A stretch of DNA of 64,000 nt from Neurospora tetrasperma FGSC 2508 (taxonomy: Eukaryota > Ascomycota > Sordariomycetes > Sordariales > Sordariaceae). Shown here piece by piece: positions 21,599 through 33,255 of this stretch (positions within the stretch are counted from its first letter, which is position 1; every line of letters begins with the position of its first letter). Under the pieces are notes generated by a model, which was given only the letters and a program-made list of their open reading frames with translations, was not told where the DNA came from and did not search any database. Location of the stretch: contig NW_009799102.1 of assembly GCF_000213175.1 (NCBI RefSeq), positions 1,189,286 to 1,253,285 on the forward strand. The letters run 5' to 3'. The translations under genes were made by a program, and so were the position numbers.

Positions 21599-24099
21599 AT
21601 GTCACACCCTTATTCGGACAATCTTTATTCGTACCCGGGCCTGGGCAACGACGATGACATCGAGGAAGCTCCTGATCATCAACACGACCAAAGACAAATC
21701 CAAAATGCATTTCTACCTGTCGATAACTTCATCGATAACACGTCAGGATCTTCGTTCAACTCTCCATTTTCTCCTCCTCCATTGGACGAGGACCCGTCTC
21801 TCGACCCGTCAATGACTGGTGATAGCAAGGCGAGAGAGGCGGCTCGCTTTTCGGGACGCGGCGAAGACGTTCACAACGCAGATGAAGGAGACACAGCGCA
21901 TCGGTCGTCTCGGATAGATGGCGGCTATCCATCTCTTCCCGCTTCCAGTTCGACATATGCCACGCCATCGACCCATCCGCCACAACACCAGGCCGCGTAC
22001 TACCCCCACTTCCCATCACAAGTCGGCTCATCATCATCCCCATATTTACCCTCAACGTCCGGTTCACCTTACGCGGCCTACCATCATCAACACCATCAAT
22101 CAATATCCAGTCAAGGCTCATCACCATTCCCCCTTGAGGCCCCTCCCGCCTATACTCCTTCACCAACATCGGCGTCGCCTACAAGCCCCTTGAATTCTCA
22201 CATAGCATCCTCAACAACCTATCAAACCTTTCCTCAGGCAACAACCCCATCCTCCTCGACCGACAGCATGGGTCGTCCGGATGAGTCTACTGGTTTGCTG
22301 AACCGTGGCCCAGAAAGCATGGGCAACCCCGGTGGTGGGCCAGATAATGTGAAACCTACATGGACTGAGCGAGTTAGGAATCGTCTGCCCTCCCGAGAGA
22401 CCGTCAGGAAGACTCTCCTGGTGTTGATTGTTGCGGTTCTCCTTTTGGGCATTGTTACCCCTTCGTCCAATGTAAGTTGACCTGCGTCATGTTTTTCGAT
22501 GTTAAAGAAATGCGGGGGATGCTGTACCACATTGGATGACGTTCACACGTGCATATATCTCGCATATTTGTATTACTCTGGTTCGTTACTGACCTATTTC
22601 CCCAGTCCGACCACAACAACAACCCCTCATCTCCTTTTCACCCCGGCCATGGCGGCGGCGGACAAGGACGCTCTTCACCATCCAGACCGCCCGTCATGCA
22701 ATACCCCGATATCGACAACGAGTCCGGCTGGCTCTCGCGCTACCGCTGCCGCGGCCGCACCATCGCTCGTCCAACCGAGACCTACGACGTCTCCTTCTCC
22801 TCCAGCAAGCACCTGACCATCAACCAAGAGCGTCTCGACGACGACGGTGACTCGCACCACTATGACACCTACGTCCAAATCCAAGGCGAAGTCATCGTTC
22901 GTCGCTCTTCAAAGAACCAGAACACCCCCAACCCTTCCATCGTTGTGGAAATTATCGTCAACGACGACCGCATCCCCATCGAAACGCACTGGAATCCCAA
23001 CGACCAGGCCCTCACCATTAAGACCCCTGACGGAATAAACACGGGTGAGCGCAACCTCAGGTTATGTGCCACCGTGAAGGCCACCGTCTGGGTGCCCGAG
23101 GACGCGGAGCTCAATTACCTCCAGATCGCCACCATCCATTTGGGGGTACAGCTGCTCGATAACTTGTCCCTGACCATCGAGACCCTTGCCAAGTTCGACG
23201 CTGTGGCTGGGAACATCATCTCTGCCTCCTCTGGGGGCAAGGATGTCACTTACAGAAGCAGCAGAAACAAGGAGGTCCCGCGAGACACCTCTCCGGACTC
23301 GTACGCCTTCCACCCGCGCAAGTGCGAAGCAGGCACCACATCGGGGGAGATCTACGGCGTCTGGCCGCTCTTTGATTCTCTGGCATTGAAATCCACATCG
23401 GGGGACATCAAAGTCGGCATTGAACCCCACGACACCTGGGACCAGCAGTCCGCGCCACAGTCTACAGCGGCAGAGCTCTCCATCCATTCCAACTCGGGCG
23501 ACGTTGACTTCCGCGAGCATGGCGTCAACACGGGCAAACCACCGCTCAAGAGGGATTACATTCTCGACGTGCACACCACGAGCGGTAACGTCCACGGCCT
23601 AGCAGTATTTTCCTCTTCTGCGACGGTCAAGAGCACGAGTGGGACTTTGAATTTGGGACTTCTCCCGGTCCTTCTTCAATCTTCTTCTTCCTCCGACAAC
23701 CAGCACCCGGTAGAAGTCTCAACCTCGTCTGTTTCTGGCTCTACAACAATCACCATCTTTGACCCGCTCTATTTCTCCTCTTCATCCATGTCCTCATCTT
23801 CCTTTACTTCTGCTGTAGCAACTCAACAACCCCTCCGAAACCTCCACCACCAACACACTTCTACGTCGGGCGACTTCCACCTCTACCTGCCTACTTCCTG
23901 GGAGGGCGAGATTGGCATGACGTCGCTCAGCGGCAAGCTAGCCGTGGGCGGGGAGGATGTCAGGATTATCAAGAGTGGGGAGAAGTGGCCGGGGTTCAAC
24001 AGGGAGTTGGTCGCTAGGAAGGGTCCGGAGAGGGAGGAGGGAAGTCGGGTTAGGGTGGGGTTGACGAGTGGGAGTGGGGAGGTTAGAGTTGGGTCATAG
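21599..24099 (+). CDS. Single-pass membrane protein with C-terminal adhesin-like beta domain
   Basis: Model: join(21599..22471, 22606..24099), 788 residues. The donor GTAAGT at 22472 and acceptor CCCCAG ending at 22605 give a 134-nt phase-0 intron. Residues 1-265 are S/P/H/Y-rich and disordered, lack a signal peptide and should be cytosolic. A basic stretch (RNRLPSRETVRK) precedes one hydrophobic segment (about 272-287, LLVLIVAVLLLGIV), so a type II topology with the C-terminus lumenal or outside is expected. After an N/S/P-rich linker, residues about 380-780 alternate in the pattern of a right-handed beta helix: repeated T-S-G-[DEN]-[IV] turns such as TTSGEIYG, STSGDIKVG, NSGDVDF, TTSGNVHG and SGSGEVRVG. 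This resembles DUF4097-type putative adhesins seen in fungal proteins. The function is unknown; a cell-surface or vacuolar role is a guess. Confidence 0.85.
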
Positions 24100-24868
24100 A
24101 TGTTGGGTTGTTCGGGGTTGGGTTTGGGCTATGAGTGAGTGATTGAGGGGGTTGATGGGTTGATATTATATGATCAGGAGCTTGAATATCGATGGGTATA
24201 GGTATGGGGACGTGTAGGACTGGGTACCTGAGCATGGGCTGGATTCTTGTTACCTATAGCTATGTGTTCTTGATTTGGGAGTGAAAGCGTTGTTCCGCGA
24301 TATCTTCGGTTTATATTCATGGTGTCTATGATTTCGAGATTGTTCATAAAAGTATGTTTGAATGAGGATGGATACACATGGTGAAACGAGATAATCCAGG
24401 CATATGATAAGCTAGTAGTTATTACAGGCCAACTCTAGTATGACTGTTAGCTCGAGACCTCGGGTCAACTTCCGTAGATGTCTCCATGCTGCGAGGGTGC
24501 TTTTTTCTTTCTTGTTTTGTCTTCTTTTTTCTCCTAACAAAATACACCATATTGGATCTCGATGGTGCCTTTCGAACCCGTACCTAGCCATGCATTTACC
24601 CCTTGAAAGCTTTGGGACATTCGGAAGCAATCACGTCCGGTGTACAAGGAGTAGATACCAAGTTAACAAACAAACCAACATTTGATCTGCAGCTAATACA
24701 AGATATTCTACGCTGCGTATACATATACTGAGGTACAAATGCCCCTTCGAAGCAGAACAGACCAAACCTCGCTTATTCGTAACATCAGCTACCCCTCGTC
24801 TGGCTCAATCCGGGTCTCTGAGTATTCTCTGAGGCCGCAATCACTAAGAACTCAACCACTGATAGAAT
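24100..24868. other. Convergent intergenic region
   Basis: About 770 bases between the 3' ends of two convergent genes. It contains no supportable gene and presumably both 3' UTRs. Confidence 0.5.
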
Positions 24869-26353
24869 TTAACGCTCCCCATTTTTGTTCCCATTACCCG
24901 GTCCAAGCTTGTGAGGATGTCGGTGGACACAGAGTATTAGACGAACCCTCGACGCGCTCTCATTTTCCAAGTCGCGGGTGCGGTACTCGATGTATCCAGC
25001 ATAGAGTTTCCCTGTCCGATATAACCTCAGACCGTCAAAGACAATGCAGGTCGGCAAGAAAGGTGGGTGATTAGTAACAAATATTCCCCCTTTTCCCATC
25101 GGCGTATCCCCATTCCTTGGCCCAGCTTCACCAGGAGCCAACTGAACCCACAGCTCGGGCAACTCCAAGAGGTCCCTTGCATTGAACGCCGGCACAACAA
25201 AATTGCCCGGTTTCCTGATAAGGTCCTGACCATGACGACCGTCATCATTTCGACGTAGAAAAGCCGACCTGATACCGTGGCTCAACTGCATTTCCCACGC
25301 CACCTGGCTTGAAATATCCAAATTATCCAACTCATACGCCCATTGCACCTGTTTTTCAAGCAGGCATCTGATCTCTTCTTCTTCCAAGTTCCGGTCAACA
25401 ATGGCACCGACATCTTCAACCCCACAAGTCTGCTTTTTCCATTTAAGGAACTCCTGCCTCTCCCATCTCAGGCACGCCTTATCCCACTCCACAACCTCTC
25501 TACTTATCTCGTCCAGCTTGTCCTCTGAACCCTCATCATTCGATGTAGCCGTTGTCCTGGGCACCCACGCCACCCACATGCGGAACCAAATCCTCAGCCC
25601 TTGCGTCTTTACCGATGTCGACATGTTCTGCATAGCAGACTCCAGCTTTTCCTGTTCTTCACCCAGTTGGGTAAGCGGTTCAATTTGCTCCATCAAAAAA
25701 TCATAATCAGCTTTCGAACAGTTGCGAGTCTTTTTGTGTTTTTTCCACGTCGTCTCGAGCCAGCGTTCCTGTGGGGTGATGTTTTCGAGAAGTTGTATAT
25801 TCTCAGATAGCCCCTCTATCCGTCTTTGCGACTGTCCCGGCATCTGTGTCTGTGTCAGGGTCGGTCTTCTTGTGGGAGCCCCCGGCGGTGTCGATGTCCG
25901 AGGCGGTAGCGGCGGAGGCGATGGAGATGGCGATGGCGATGGACTCCGGCTGGACAGACCGGTCCAGAGACTTCTGTTGCGTCTGGAAAAGTATGACATG
26001 CGCTCGCCTGAAGGAAAGCCATGTTCTCGGATGGTTATAGGCGCTGAGCGGGGGCGGAAGCGGGAGCGGGCGTGGGGATGGCGGCCAGGGCCAGGCTCTG
26101 ATCTTCTTCTGCCAACGTGATTTCGAACCATTCCATGCTGCATTTCGGCATCGTCAAAAATTCCCATCTCACGACCATCAAGGAGACCACTAGGCTGAGG
26201 ATGCTGGTGCCCTGCCGGGTTCGATGCTGATGAGGGCATTATACCCAACACACTTGCTCGATGCCGTACTTGAGCTTGGATTGGTGACGGCGGTTGATAG
26301 GAAGGGTCATCAGTTGGTGGATTCGGGAAGATTTGAGAGTCAACTGGCGGCAT
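24869..26353 (-). CDS. Unknown protein, 494 residues, no introns
   Basis: One uninterrupted frame from ATG at 26353 to TAA at 24869. Residues 1-170 are P/S/R-rich with a proline-serine ladder (S-P-S-P then P-P-L-P-P-R) and look disordered. Residues about 185-400 are charged and helical, rich in W, E, K and Q (for example ERWLETTWKKHKKT, LEEEEIRCLLEKQVQWAYELD), possibly coiled coil. The end is a compact mixed segment (FVTNHPPFLPTCIVFDGLRLYRTGKLYAGYIEYR). No membrane segment, signal peptide or catalytic motif is seen and I do not recognise the family. The length of the frame, the absence of a competing frame of similar quality and the tryptophan-rich helical core support a real gene. It may be restricted to close relatives. 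Confidence 0.7.
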   Translation of the reverse strand: MPPVDSQIFPNPPTDDPSYQPPSPIQAQVRHRASVLGIMPSSASNPAGHQHPQPSGLLDGREMGIFDDAEMQHGMVRNHVGRRRSEPGPGRHPHARSRFRPRSAPITIREHGFPSGERMSYFSRRNRSLWTGLSSRSPSPSPSPSPPPLPPRTSTPPGAPTRRPTLTQTQMPGQSQRRIEGLSENIQLLENITPQERWLETTWKKHKKTRNCSKADYDFLMEQIEPLTQLGEEQEKLESAMQNMSTSVKTQGLRIWFRMWVAWVPRTTATSNDEGSEDKLDEISREVVEWDKACLRWERQEFLKWKKQTCGVEDVGAIVDRNLEEEEIRCLLEKQVQWAYELDNLDISSQVAWEMQLSHGIRSAFLRRNDDGRHGQDLIRKPGNFVVPAFNARDLLELPELWVQLAPGEAGPRNGDTPMGKGGIFVTNHPPFLPTCIVFDGLRLYRTGKLYAGYIEYRTRDLENESASRVRLILCVHRHPHKLGPGNGNKNGER

Positions 26354-29078
26354 CTTTCTCGAATTTATGCAGTTTTTTTCGGAGGTATATGATGATGTGT
26401 GAAGATGGTGAAGGTGTTAACCGAGTGTGTGTGGAAGTCAAATAGCAATGTCCAGTCCAAGAACAGCTTCCGGCCAGATCTGGGAATTGGGAGAAATGAA
26501 TGAATGTACTTGATCAATGATGGTGAGGTCCACAAGAGTTCCCAAGCAAGCCGGTAATGCACTGATGCTGAAAAAAATGTATGGATGATGAAAAGGTTCG
26601 CCGCTGACGCTCGCATGAAAAACAAGTCGGCTTTATGTGTCTTGGTTCAGACTGTGCAGAATCTGACTTTCCTCTTCCGTAGACCGTGATCCCAAAAAAG
26701 CAGAAGGGACGAGTGGGAGACTGTTTCTCGAGGAGAAGGATGGAAAGGCAGTACTGGGAAAGTGCGACGGGCGAGTACTCCGCGATTGTTGAAGGCATCG
26801 CCCACAAGAACAGACTACTTACGGGACCCAGAATGTCTGCAGGGTGACCTGAACTTGAATGAAGCAATTCCGAAAGCCACGCTTTCCCTTCTTCGTCAAA
26901 ACGGCACATACTCGTGAGAAATTTCAAAATCCGCAGGCACACAACGGATCTTCCCTACTCTGTCTGTTGGAGCGTCACTCACCTCACGCTACTTATCAAA
27001 ATGATGCATAAATGTCTCCGATACCAACGAAGCTGCCACTCGAGGTTCTCAACTCGGTATTCGCCCCAGATGGCACGCTGGAAAGTGTTTTCTGTCTCCT
27101 CACTATGTAATGCCGTTGAGATGATTGTTGGCGTGAGATTCCTTGACTATTTCTTTCAGGAGACTAGAGTGATAGGAGCTGTTTGAAACTGATCTAACCG
27201 CACTCCCTTCTCAGGGTTTATCATAGCTCAGAAACCCAGAGTCAGTAGCTCGTGTACGTCTGAAAATATTATTTGCAATGGCAAGTTCACTTTTACAACA
27301 TTACTAGCCACCACTGACAGGACCATTCTTTTAGGAGCATAATACATAAGCCCATGGCTCGAGTCAGATGTCCTGGTGCTCAAAGTGTCTGTCCGAATCA
27401 CAGCAGCCGGTGAGACTCCCCTGAGCACCCATGTAAACGCCGATGTTTGCGAGAATGACCCGAGTGCCGCTCATGCTGGCTCTCTAACGACTCTGTTTCG
27501 TTGTTGCGCATGCCGCCCTTCAGTAGTAACTTCCGCTGTAGTTTGTAGCTCAGTTTCAATGGTAGGAGCGCTGGGCAGATGAATACAGATCACCCCAGCT
27601 TGCATCGAAAATTGGCAGCAATTGCACCAAGAGCATCCAGGCCCTGCGTGGTATGGTCTTGCTCAGGGCAGACACTGGATCGTATCTGATAACTGAAACT
27701 TTGCCCGAGAATCTCCTGACCACCTCGGAAAATATATTGATATGGGATGGTTCATGCTTGAACTGGATATTACAATTGGAGCAAGAAGCTGAGAGGCATC
27801 ATCCAATGTTTCGAAGTGGCCCGTCAGCAGCTCCTGTGAGAATATGGAAGATACAGCAATCAAGACATCCACGCCAAGGATCCCATCTTTGAATCAAGGT
27901 TCGAGGCCAATTCCTTCCACGTCTTGTCCCCAGGTTCGAGCGGTTAGCGTGGATATTGGGTCCGTCCGTTAGGGCAGAAACCCCGAGTGTCAATGGCGTT
28001 GAAGAAAAGTTGGTGAAGTGGCAGTTGATGGCGGACGGACCAAACTAACTGAGTGAGAACCTGGATCTAATCCCTTCACCGACAAGTACTTCGCACGTAG
28101 AGAGGAAGGTACCTCTTACCTTATACTAGTACCTCCCGTCGACAGGAGAATAGTTTTCAGGTTGCAACTGCCCCCAGCAAGTAAAACGTCAAATAGAATA
28201 CACCTTCGGGTGAATCTTCCTAAGCGTCAACATGTCTTCAATATACCTCTTCCAGGTAGTCAGACGCATTTCCTGCATTCAGAAACACCACATAGACCCA
28301 TGTTTCTATGTTTCCAACCACACAAAAGGCATATAGGAGTTTTGTTACGGCCTTTCCTTACGAGCGTAACCGGTATTGAACTGTCCATCTTCGGTTTATC
28401 CCTCGACGACTCGCCGCCTTACGACAGACAACACGAAGCCGACGCAGAATGAGATGAACCTGCGAGTGTCATCAGACTGCGTTAGTAAACAAACAAAAGA
28501 ATTTGCGTTTCTTCCTTCTCATCCGAAGTCTTAAGCCAGAGATAAGCCTAGACCAAAGGTTACGTATAGACACTACACGACGCGTCCAAGGTTTGTCAAA
28601 TCGAGCTCTTGCCTTCCTGCCTTTTTCCATCTCATCTTGTGAGGACAGTGAGCCTGGAGTGATTCAAAAACCTGAGCAAACGCGCCGCGTTGGGAGTAAT
28701 TAGACGCCTTCGCTTCCTCAGTAACTTCCCCCTCAGTATTTGTTTCCTCCTCGAGCCACACACTCGTTCATACCTAGGACTCCTGCACGAAGACTTCTTC
28801 CTCCGACAAATTTTGAGTCGCAGACCTCTTGATAATAACAACCACTTCAACTCAGTGCAACACTCTCAAGTAAGTATTGTCTTTCTTCCGGCGACAAGAA
28901 ATAAAATCGCACACGGCCAGTTCTCAGTCGAGAGCCAGCCCTTCACCTCCTTCGCTTTCCAGTGAAGCCCAGCTCTTAGGTTTTCACCTGGACCAAACTC
29001 CTTCATAACTCGCAACCCTTCCTGCCCCGTCTGTCATTTTTTCCCCCTCCCGTAACGTAAAATCGAGTGCCACCCAGA
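26354..29078. other. Gene-free divergent region
   Basis: About 2.7 kb between divergently transcribed genes. A minus-strand fragment near 26820-26940 has a coherent short stretch followed by a GTAAGT donor, but no continuing exon was found. A tRNA A-box-like sequence at about 27547 has no matching B box. From 28700 to 29078 the + strand is pyrimidine-rich leader. Nothing else is supported. Confidence 0.45.
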
Positions 29079-30901
29079 ATGGCACCACCCAATCAAGGTA
29101 AGCAACAGCCCGTTGCAGCAGGGGCGAATATCAGAAGCAATAGAAGCCGGCTCGAGATTCTCTTTCTTGATTATTGACAGATCGATCGAGCCTGATGCTC
29201 AGCGTCATCACACGCTGCTCTTCACAATTCCGACTTCATCCTCCTGGAAGCTAACATGACATGCAGAGATGAGCGCCCCGTCGCGCGCCGCGGTCTTGCA
29301 GGAGATCGAAGACGTGGATGGAATTCTCGGTAAGTTCAAAGTTTCATCAACATCAGAGGATCATCCAGGCCCAGTGATAAAGCTGACACTAGCTTCAGGT
29401 GGAGGACCTTTCCCTACTTTTCGAGGCAGGGCGACAAGCGACCCCCGCCCGGACGCCCAACAAGGCCAAGCTCGAGGCCCTGAGCGGCAGTTGGCTGCCG
29501 CGGCCCTGGCAATTCGCCAGAGAAGCCGGACGCCCAGTCGTCCGCAAAGGCCTCGTGGCCTTGACGCGCTTGTTGAGGAGCCATTCCCGCCTATGCCGAG
29601 CCTGCCCTTCCGCCCTCCCAACCCCCCTTTCGCCCAACCGAGCTTCGGCAGTGGCCGCCCCAGCCGGTCACGCACGGGGCCTGCTGACTTCCCCCAAAAG
29701 GCTCCCCCGAGAGGGTTTGTCCTGCCTCCTGCTAGGCAACCTCCCAGGGATGTTCGGTCGCCCTCTGGCAGCCAACATATGGGCCAGCCAGTTTCTTCCC
29801 ATCCGGGACCCTCATTGCCGCCCCCTCCTCCCATTCCTCCCAAGTCCGCTCAACGGCAAGTTCAGGACAACAGGCGCCCGTCGGCATCGGGTTCGAGGCC
29901 CACAACATCGTTGAACCAGGCTGTTTTGTCTCGTTCTTCGCCCCCCGCACCCCCTCCCCAGCCCCAAGTTTCCCGGTCATTCGAGGGACACCAGGCCAGC
30001 TCTTCGAGTCGTCCCCCTGTGCAGACACCTCCTTTCGAAGGTAAGACAGGTCACCATTTCTTTACCGTTTGATTTGTCGTTGACAGACACTGACTGACTC
30101 ATCGGACTACAGACGACGTTTTCAAGGGTCATCTGAACCCGAACAACCCATATGGGTACAAGCAGCCTCCGAGCTTTCGTGAGTTTCGTCCCTTAAATGA
30201 TTTGGGAAATGGATGGAGCTGACTGGTATTTGGAACAAGACCACAACTGGGACACACCAGCCAGAGATCAATGTATGGGCATCAAGCCCCATGGAAGACC
30301 GAGTCACCCTTTCCAGGGTCCCCCGACTGGATCTCGCCCGAGACCGCCACAGCATAAGCAGCAGCAGCAGCAGCAAAGCAAAGTTGCTTTGCCGTCCCAA
30401 TCTTCTTCCTCCGGCGCCTCGGCTAGGGCTCGCCAAGCTGGCCACTCTACCGAGCCCAGCTATTTCGATCTCTCTTCTCTCCCGCCCCCGAGACTGCAAG
30501 CGCAGCCCGGTAACGGCCATAGTGCCCAGACTGTGACATCCCCGGTGCCCAACCCCGTCGTCACCACCACCACCGAGTTCGGATACCATCCGATGATGAG
30601 CCCATATGAGGCCGAAGCTGCCAGCGGTAAGATGAAAGGGAAATGGAATATTCATATCAAGTGATATGAGTACAGCAAAATGGAAGATAACTAACGAGGC
30701 GAAAAAACAGGCATGGTCAGGGCTCGGGTTGAGAGCCCCAAGAAGAATTCTTATACGCCGGGCGGAGACCACTGGACCTCTGCCCGCGATATGCTGTCAC
30801 CCGTCGAGGCCGCGGTGGCCTGCGCCGACACCAGGCGCAGAACCATTTTCATGGACATGGGGGTGCAGTACGCCGACGACCACGAGGACGATGACGAGTA
30901 A
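29079..30901 (+). CDS. Proline-rich protein of unknown function, six exons
   Basis: Model: join(29079..29097, 29267..29329, 29399..30040, 30113..30178, 30240..30626, 30711..30901), 455 residues. The five introns have donors GTAAGC, GTAAGT, GTAAGA, GTGAGT and GTAAGA and all leave phase 1, which supports the chain. Exon 1 is only 19 nt (MAPPNQ). Residues 10-30 (VLQEIEDVDGILG) look structured. Residues 40-240 are P/S/R-rich with polyproline (SLPPPPPIPPK), typical of SH3/WW/profilin ligands. Then come a short N-P-x-G-Y-K block, a poly-Q run and S/P sequence, and a conserved-looking C-terminal block (HWTSARDMLSPVEAAVA) ending in a D/E-rich tail. A cytoskeletal or adaptor role is possible; I do not recognise the family. 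Intron 2 is 69 nt, in frame and without stop, so its retention would add 23 residues. Confidence 0.72.
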
Positions 30902-31759
30902 GGTGGGACCAAAGGGTGTAGAGAGTTGTTGGGTTCGGAGGTGATGAGGCTTTATGCTAAGAGCTGAGATTTCAGCTCTTGATGCCAAGATCATACGGTC
31001 ATGTCTTTCCTTTTGCTTTAGAGAAGAGATCGTGAGTAGTGATTCGTGTTTTATTGCTCTGGGTGTTGGGGGATGGCAGGTTCCGGCCAGTAATTAATTC
31101 ACCCCATGCCAACCGGTAATATCTATATTCGGGGTGTACGACCATATTTTGGAGTAATTGTACGAGTTTTGTCAAAGAAAGAACACATTGCTGTGATTTC
31201 ACAATGCATTTGACGTTGTGGTTGATGCCGTGACGTTGCTCGGGGAGACACGTGATAATGTATTATCGGTGTTGTTGATGATTGATAAGGCATTGTGACC
31301 GGCCCCACCGTTCCGCCTTTGCCTGCCGGAAGTCCATCATCGATAGTGCGTCACGAAATGCGACCCTGTTCCTGCCGTCCGATGCCGCCGTCGCAAAGTA
31401 AATCTCGGGAAAATAGCTCCGACCGTCTTGCCCAAGACAATCACCGTTGACCTGCCTAGACTTTCTCGAGAGGCCAATTACTTCTCTGAAGAAGTCTCAA
31501 CAAATTCAATTGGTTTCTCGCGGTGAATCCAGGTCGACGGTTTGTCTGGTGGACGAAATTGTGTCCTTATCAGCACCTCCCAAAACCGAACCGAACCGAA
31601 ACCGATAACATCGCGACTTTCCCAATCGAGTCACATCCAATACAGCAAAACACCACACTTCGCGACTTTAACCTCCCTCCAATCAATCCTTCAACTCTCA
31701 TCGACTACTCGACACCTCCTCAATCCCAAACAATCTCAAGTAACATCGCGACAAACCGC
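30902..31759. other. Intergenic region before the SAM carrier
   Basis: About 860 bases without a gene. It holds the 3' end of the proline-rich gene and the promoter and leader of the carrier. The last 150 bases are C/A-rich and then A-rich. Confidence 0.5.
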
Positions 31760-31788
31760 AAAAAAAGAAAAAGAAAAAGAAAAAGAAA
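31760..31788 (+). repeat. A-rich AAAAAG repeat directly abutting a start codon
   Basis: About four AAAAAG units run right up to the ATG at 31789, giving the context AAAATGG. Poly-purine leaders next to the start favour initiation in fungi; this is the second case in the window of a simple repeat touching a start codon. Confidence 0.85.
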
Positions 31789-32763
31789 ATGGCCTCCCAA
31801 TCCTCCCCACCACCTTTCCAAACCGCCCTCCTAGCCGGCGCCCTCGCCGGCACCACCGTCGACCTCTCTCTCTTCCCGCTCGACACGCTCAAGACCCGTC
31901 TCCAATCGGCCCAAGGCTTTTTCGCCAGCGGCGGTTTCCGGGGAATCTACCGCGGCGTCGGCTCCTGCGTTATTGGTTCCGCTCCGGGAGCTGCCTTTTT
32001 CTTCGTTACTTATGAGACCACCAAGGGGTTTCTTTCTACGACAGGTTCGACAACAACAACACATACGGGGGACACAAAAGGACAGGGGAAGGGTCTGAGC
32101 CCGGGGGTGCAACACGGAATCGCGGCAAGTCTGGGCGAGATCGCCGCTTGTGCGGTCCGCGTGCCGACCGAGGTGATCAAGCAGCGGGCGCAAGCAGGTC
32201 AACATGGCGGGTCGAGCTTGAGCAGCTTGCTGCACATCCTCCACCAGCGCTCGACCATCGGCCTGACAGGGGTGTGGAGGGAGCTGTACAGGGGGTGGGG
32301 CATCACGGTGATGAGGGAGGTGCCGTTTACGGTGCTGCAGTTCCCGCTGTGGGAGTCGCTCAAGAAATGGGGACGCGAGCGCCGCCAACGAACTGGCCGG
32401 GGCCTGTTTGGGGACTCGGCCACGGGTAAAGATGATAAAGACGTTAGTGCTCCCGAGAGCGCATTGTACGGAAGCTTGGCGGGCGGGTTTGCGGCGGCCT
32501 TGACGACGCCTTTGGATGTGCTCAAGACCAGGATCATGTTGAGCGAGAGGAGGGAGGGGGTGGTCAGCCTAATAAAAACAATTTGGAGGGATGGGAAGAC
32601 AAAGACGGGAAGTGGCATCAGGCCGTTCTTCAGTGGCATTGGGCCAAGAGTGATGTGGATCAGTATCGGAGGAGCGATTTTCCTGGGGAGTTATCAGAGT
32701 GTTGTTAATGCTTTTGAGGGGACGACGAGAAAGAAGAGCAGTGGTGGGGAGTTGTCGCTCTAA
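31789..32763 (+). CDS. pet8: Mitochondrial S-adenosylmethionine carrier (Pet8/SAMC type)
   Basis: Single exon, 324 residues. It belongs to the mitochondrial carrier family and by its sequence to the SAM carrier branch, which imports S-adenosylmethionine into the matrix for methylation, lipoate and biotin synthesis. Three carrier repeats are visible with signatures PLDTLKTRLQ (about 31-40), PTEVIKQRAQ (about 127-136) and PLDVLKTRIM (about 241-250). The N-terminal block LLAGALAGTTVDLSLFPLDTLKTRLQ and IYRGVGSCVIGSAPGAAFFF are close to those of known SAM carriers. A fungal insertion (STTTTHTGDTKGQGKG) separates repeats 1 and 2. Length and single-exon structure fit the family. It is convergent with the WDR48-like gene. 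Confidence 0.93.
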   Translation: MASQSSPPPFQTALLAGALAGTTVDLSLFPLDTLKTRLQSAQGFFASGGFRGIYRGVGSCVIGSAPGAAFFFVTYETTKGFLSTTGSTTTTHTGDTKGQGKGLSPGVQHGIAASLGEIAACAVRVPTEVIKQRAQAGQHGGSSLSSLLHILHQRSTIGLTGVWRELYRGWGITVMREVPFTVLQFPLWESLKKWGRERRQRTGRGLFGDSATGKDDKDVSAPESALYGSLAGGFAAALTTPLDVLKTRIMLSERREGVVSLIKTIWRDGKTKTGSGIRPFFSGIGPRVMWISIGGAIFLGSYQSVVNAFEGTTRKKSSGGELSL

Positions 32764-33255
32764 GGAAGGGTCTGGTAATTCGGGTTTGAAGCGTTGCTGA
32801 GGAAAAGCGAAAACGGTTGTTGCTGCACGGTCTAGGAGAAAAGAAAAAGGGATCAGCTCGATGTCATTAATCTTGGGCATCGAATAGACAGACGGGATGA
32901 GCAAGAAGAACAGCATACATAGACATAGAGTTCAAGATACCCCAGTGGGAGTAACAGGAGTCATGTTACACCCCTATGTACAACAACCCCTACTGTACTA
33001 TATAAAATACCCGCTAAGAGTCGAACAAGCGCTGTCTCCAGGTTCATAACCAACAGTAGTCAGAGAAGGCATGAATAGAGATAGAGAGGAAGAAGAAAAA
33101 AACAACACCATGTACAAACACGCCGACTCCAAGATAAACAAGACATATAAGTCATACACTGTCCAATCATGACAGGGCAGTCACGGTACGAATTAATAAT
33201 ACCCAATTCCTTCCAGGGACGTCCATGAACTCTCCAACCTGACAGCTTCATCATC
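32764..33255. other. Convergent 3' region
   Basis: About 490 bases between the stop codons of the SAM carrier and the WDR48-like gene. No gene; probably both 3' UTRs. Confidence 0.55.

Noticed and set aside
21441-21815. Poly-leucine frame over the TGT repeat
   Set aside because: Microsatellite translation in the leader; the real frame starts at 21599.
26514-26942. 142-codon minus-strand frame upstream of the orphan gene, with a GTAAGT donor
   Set aside because: No continuing exon or family; only a short part looks protein-like.
27540-27640. A-box-like sequence TAGCTCAGT..TGGTAGGAGC suggesting a tRNA
   Set aside because: No B box or pairing acceptor stem at the expected distance.
31130-31160. 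GTACGACCATA resembling the start of a 5S rRNA gene
   Set aside because: The similarity ends after about ten bases and the rest of a 5S gene is absent.
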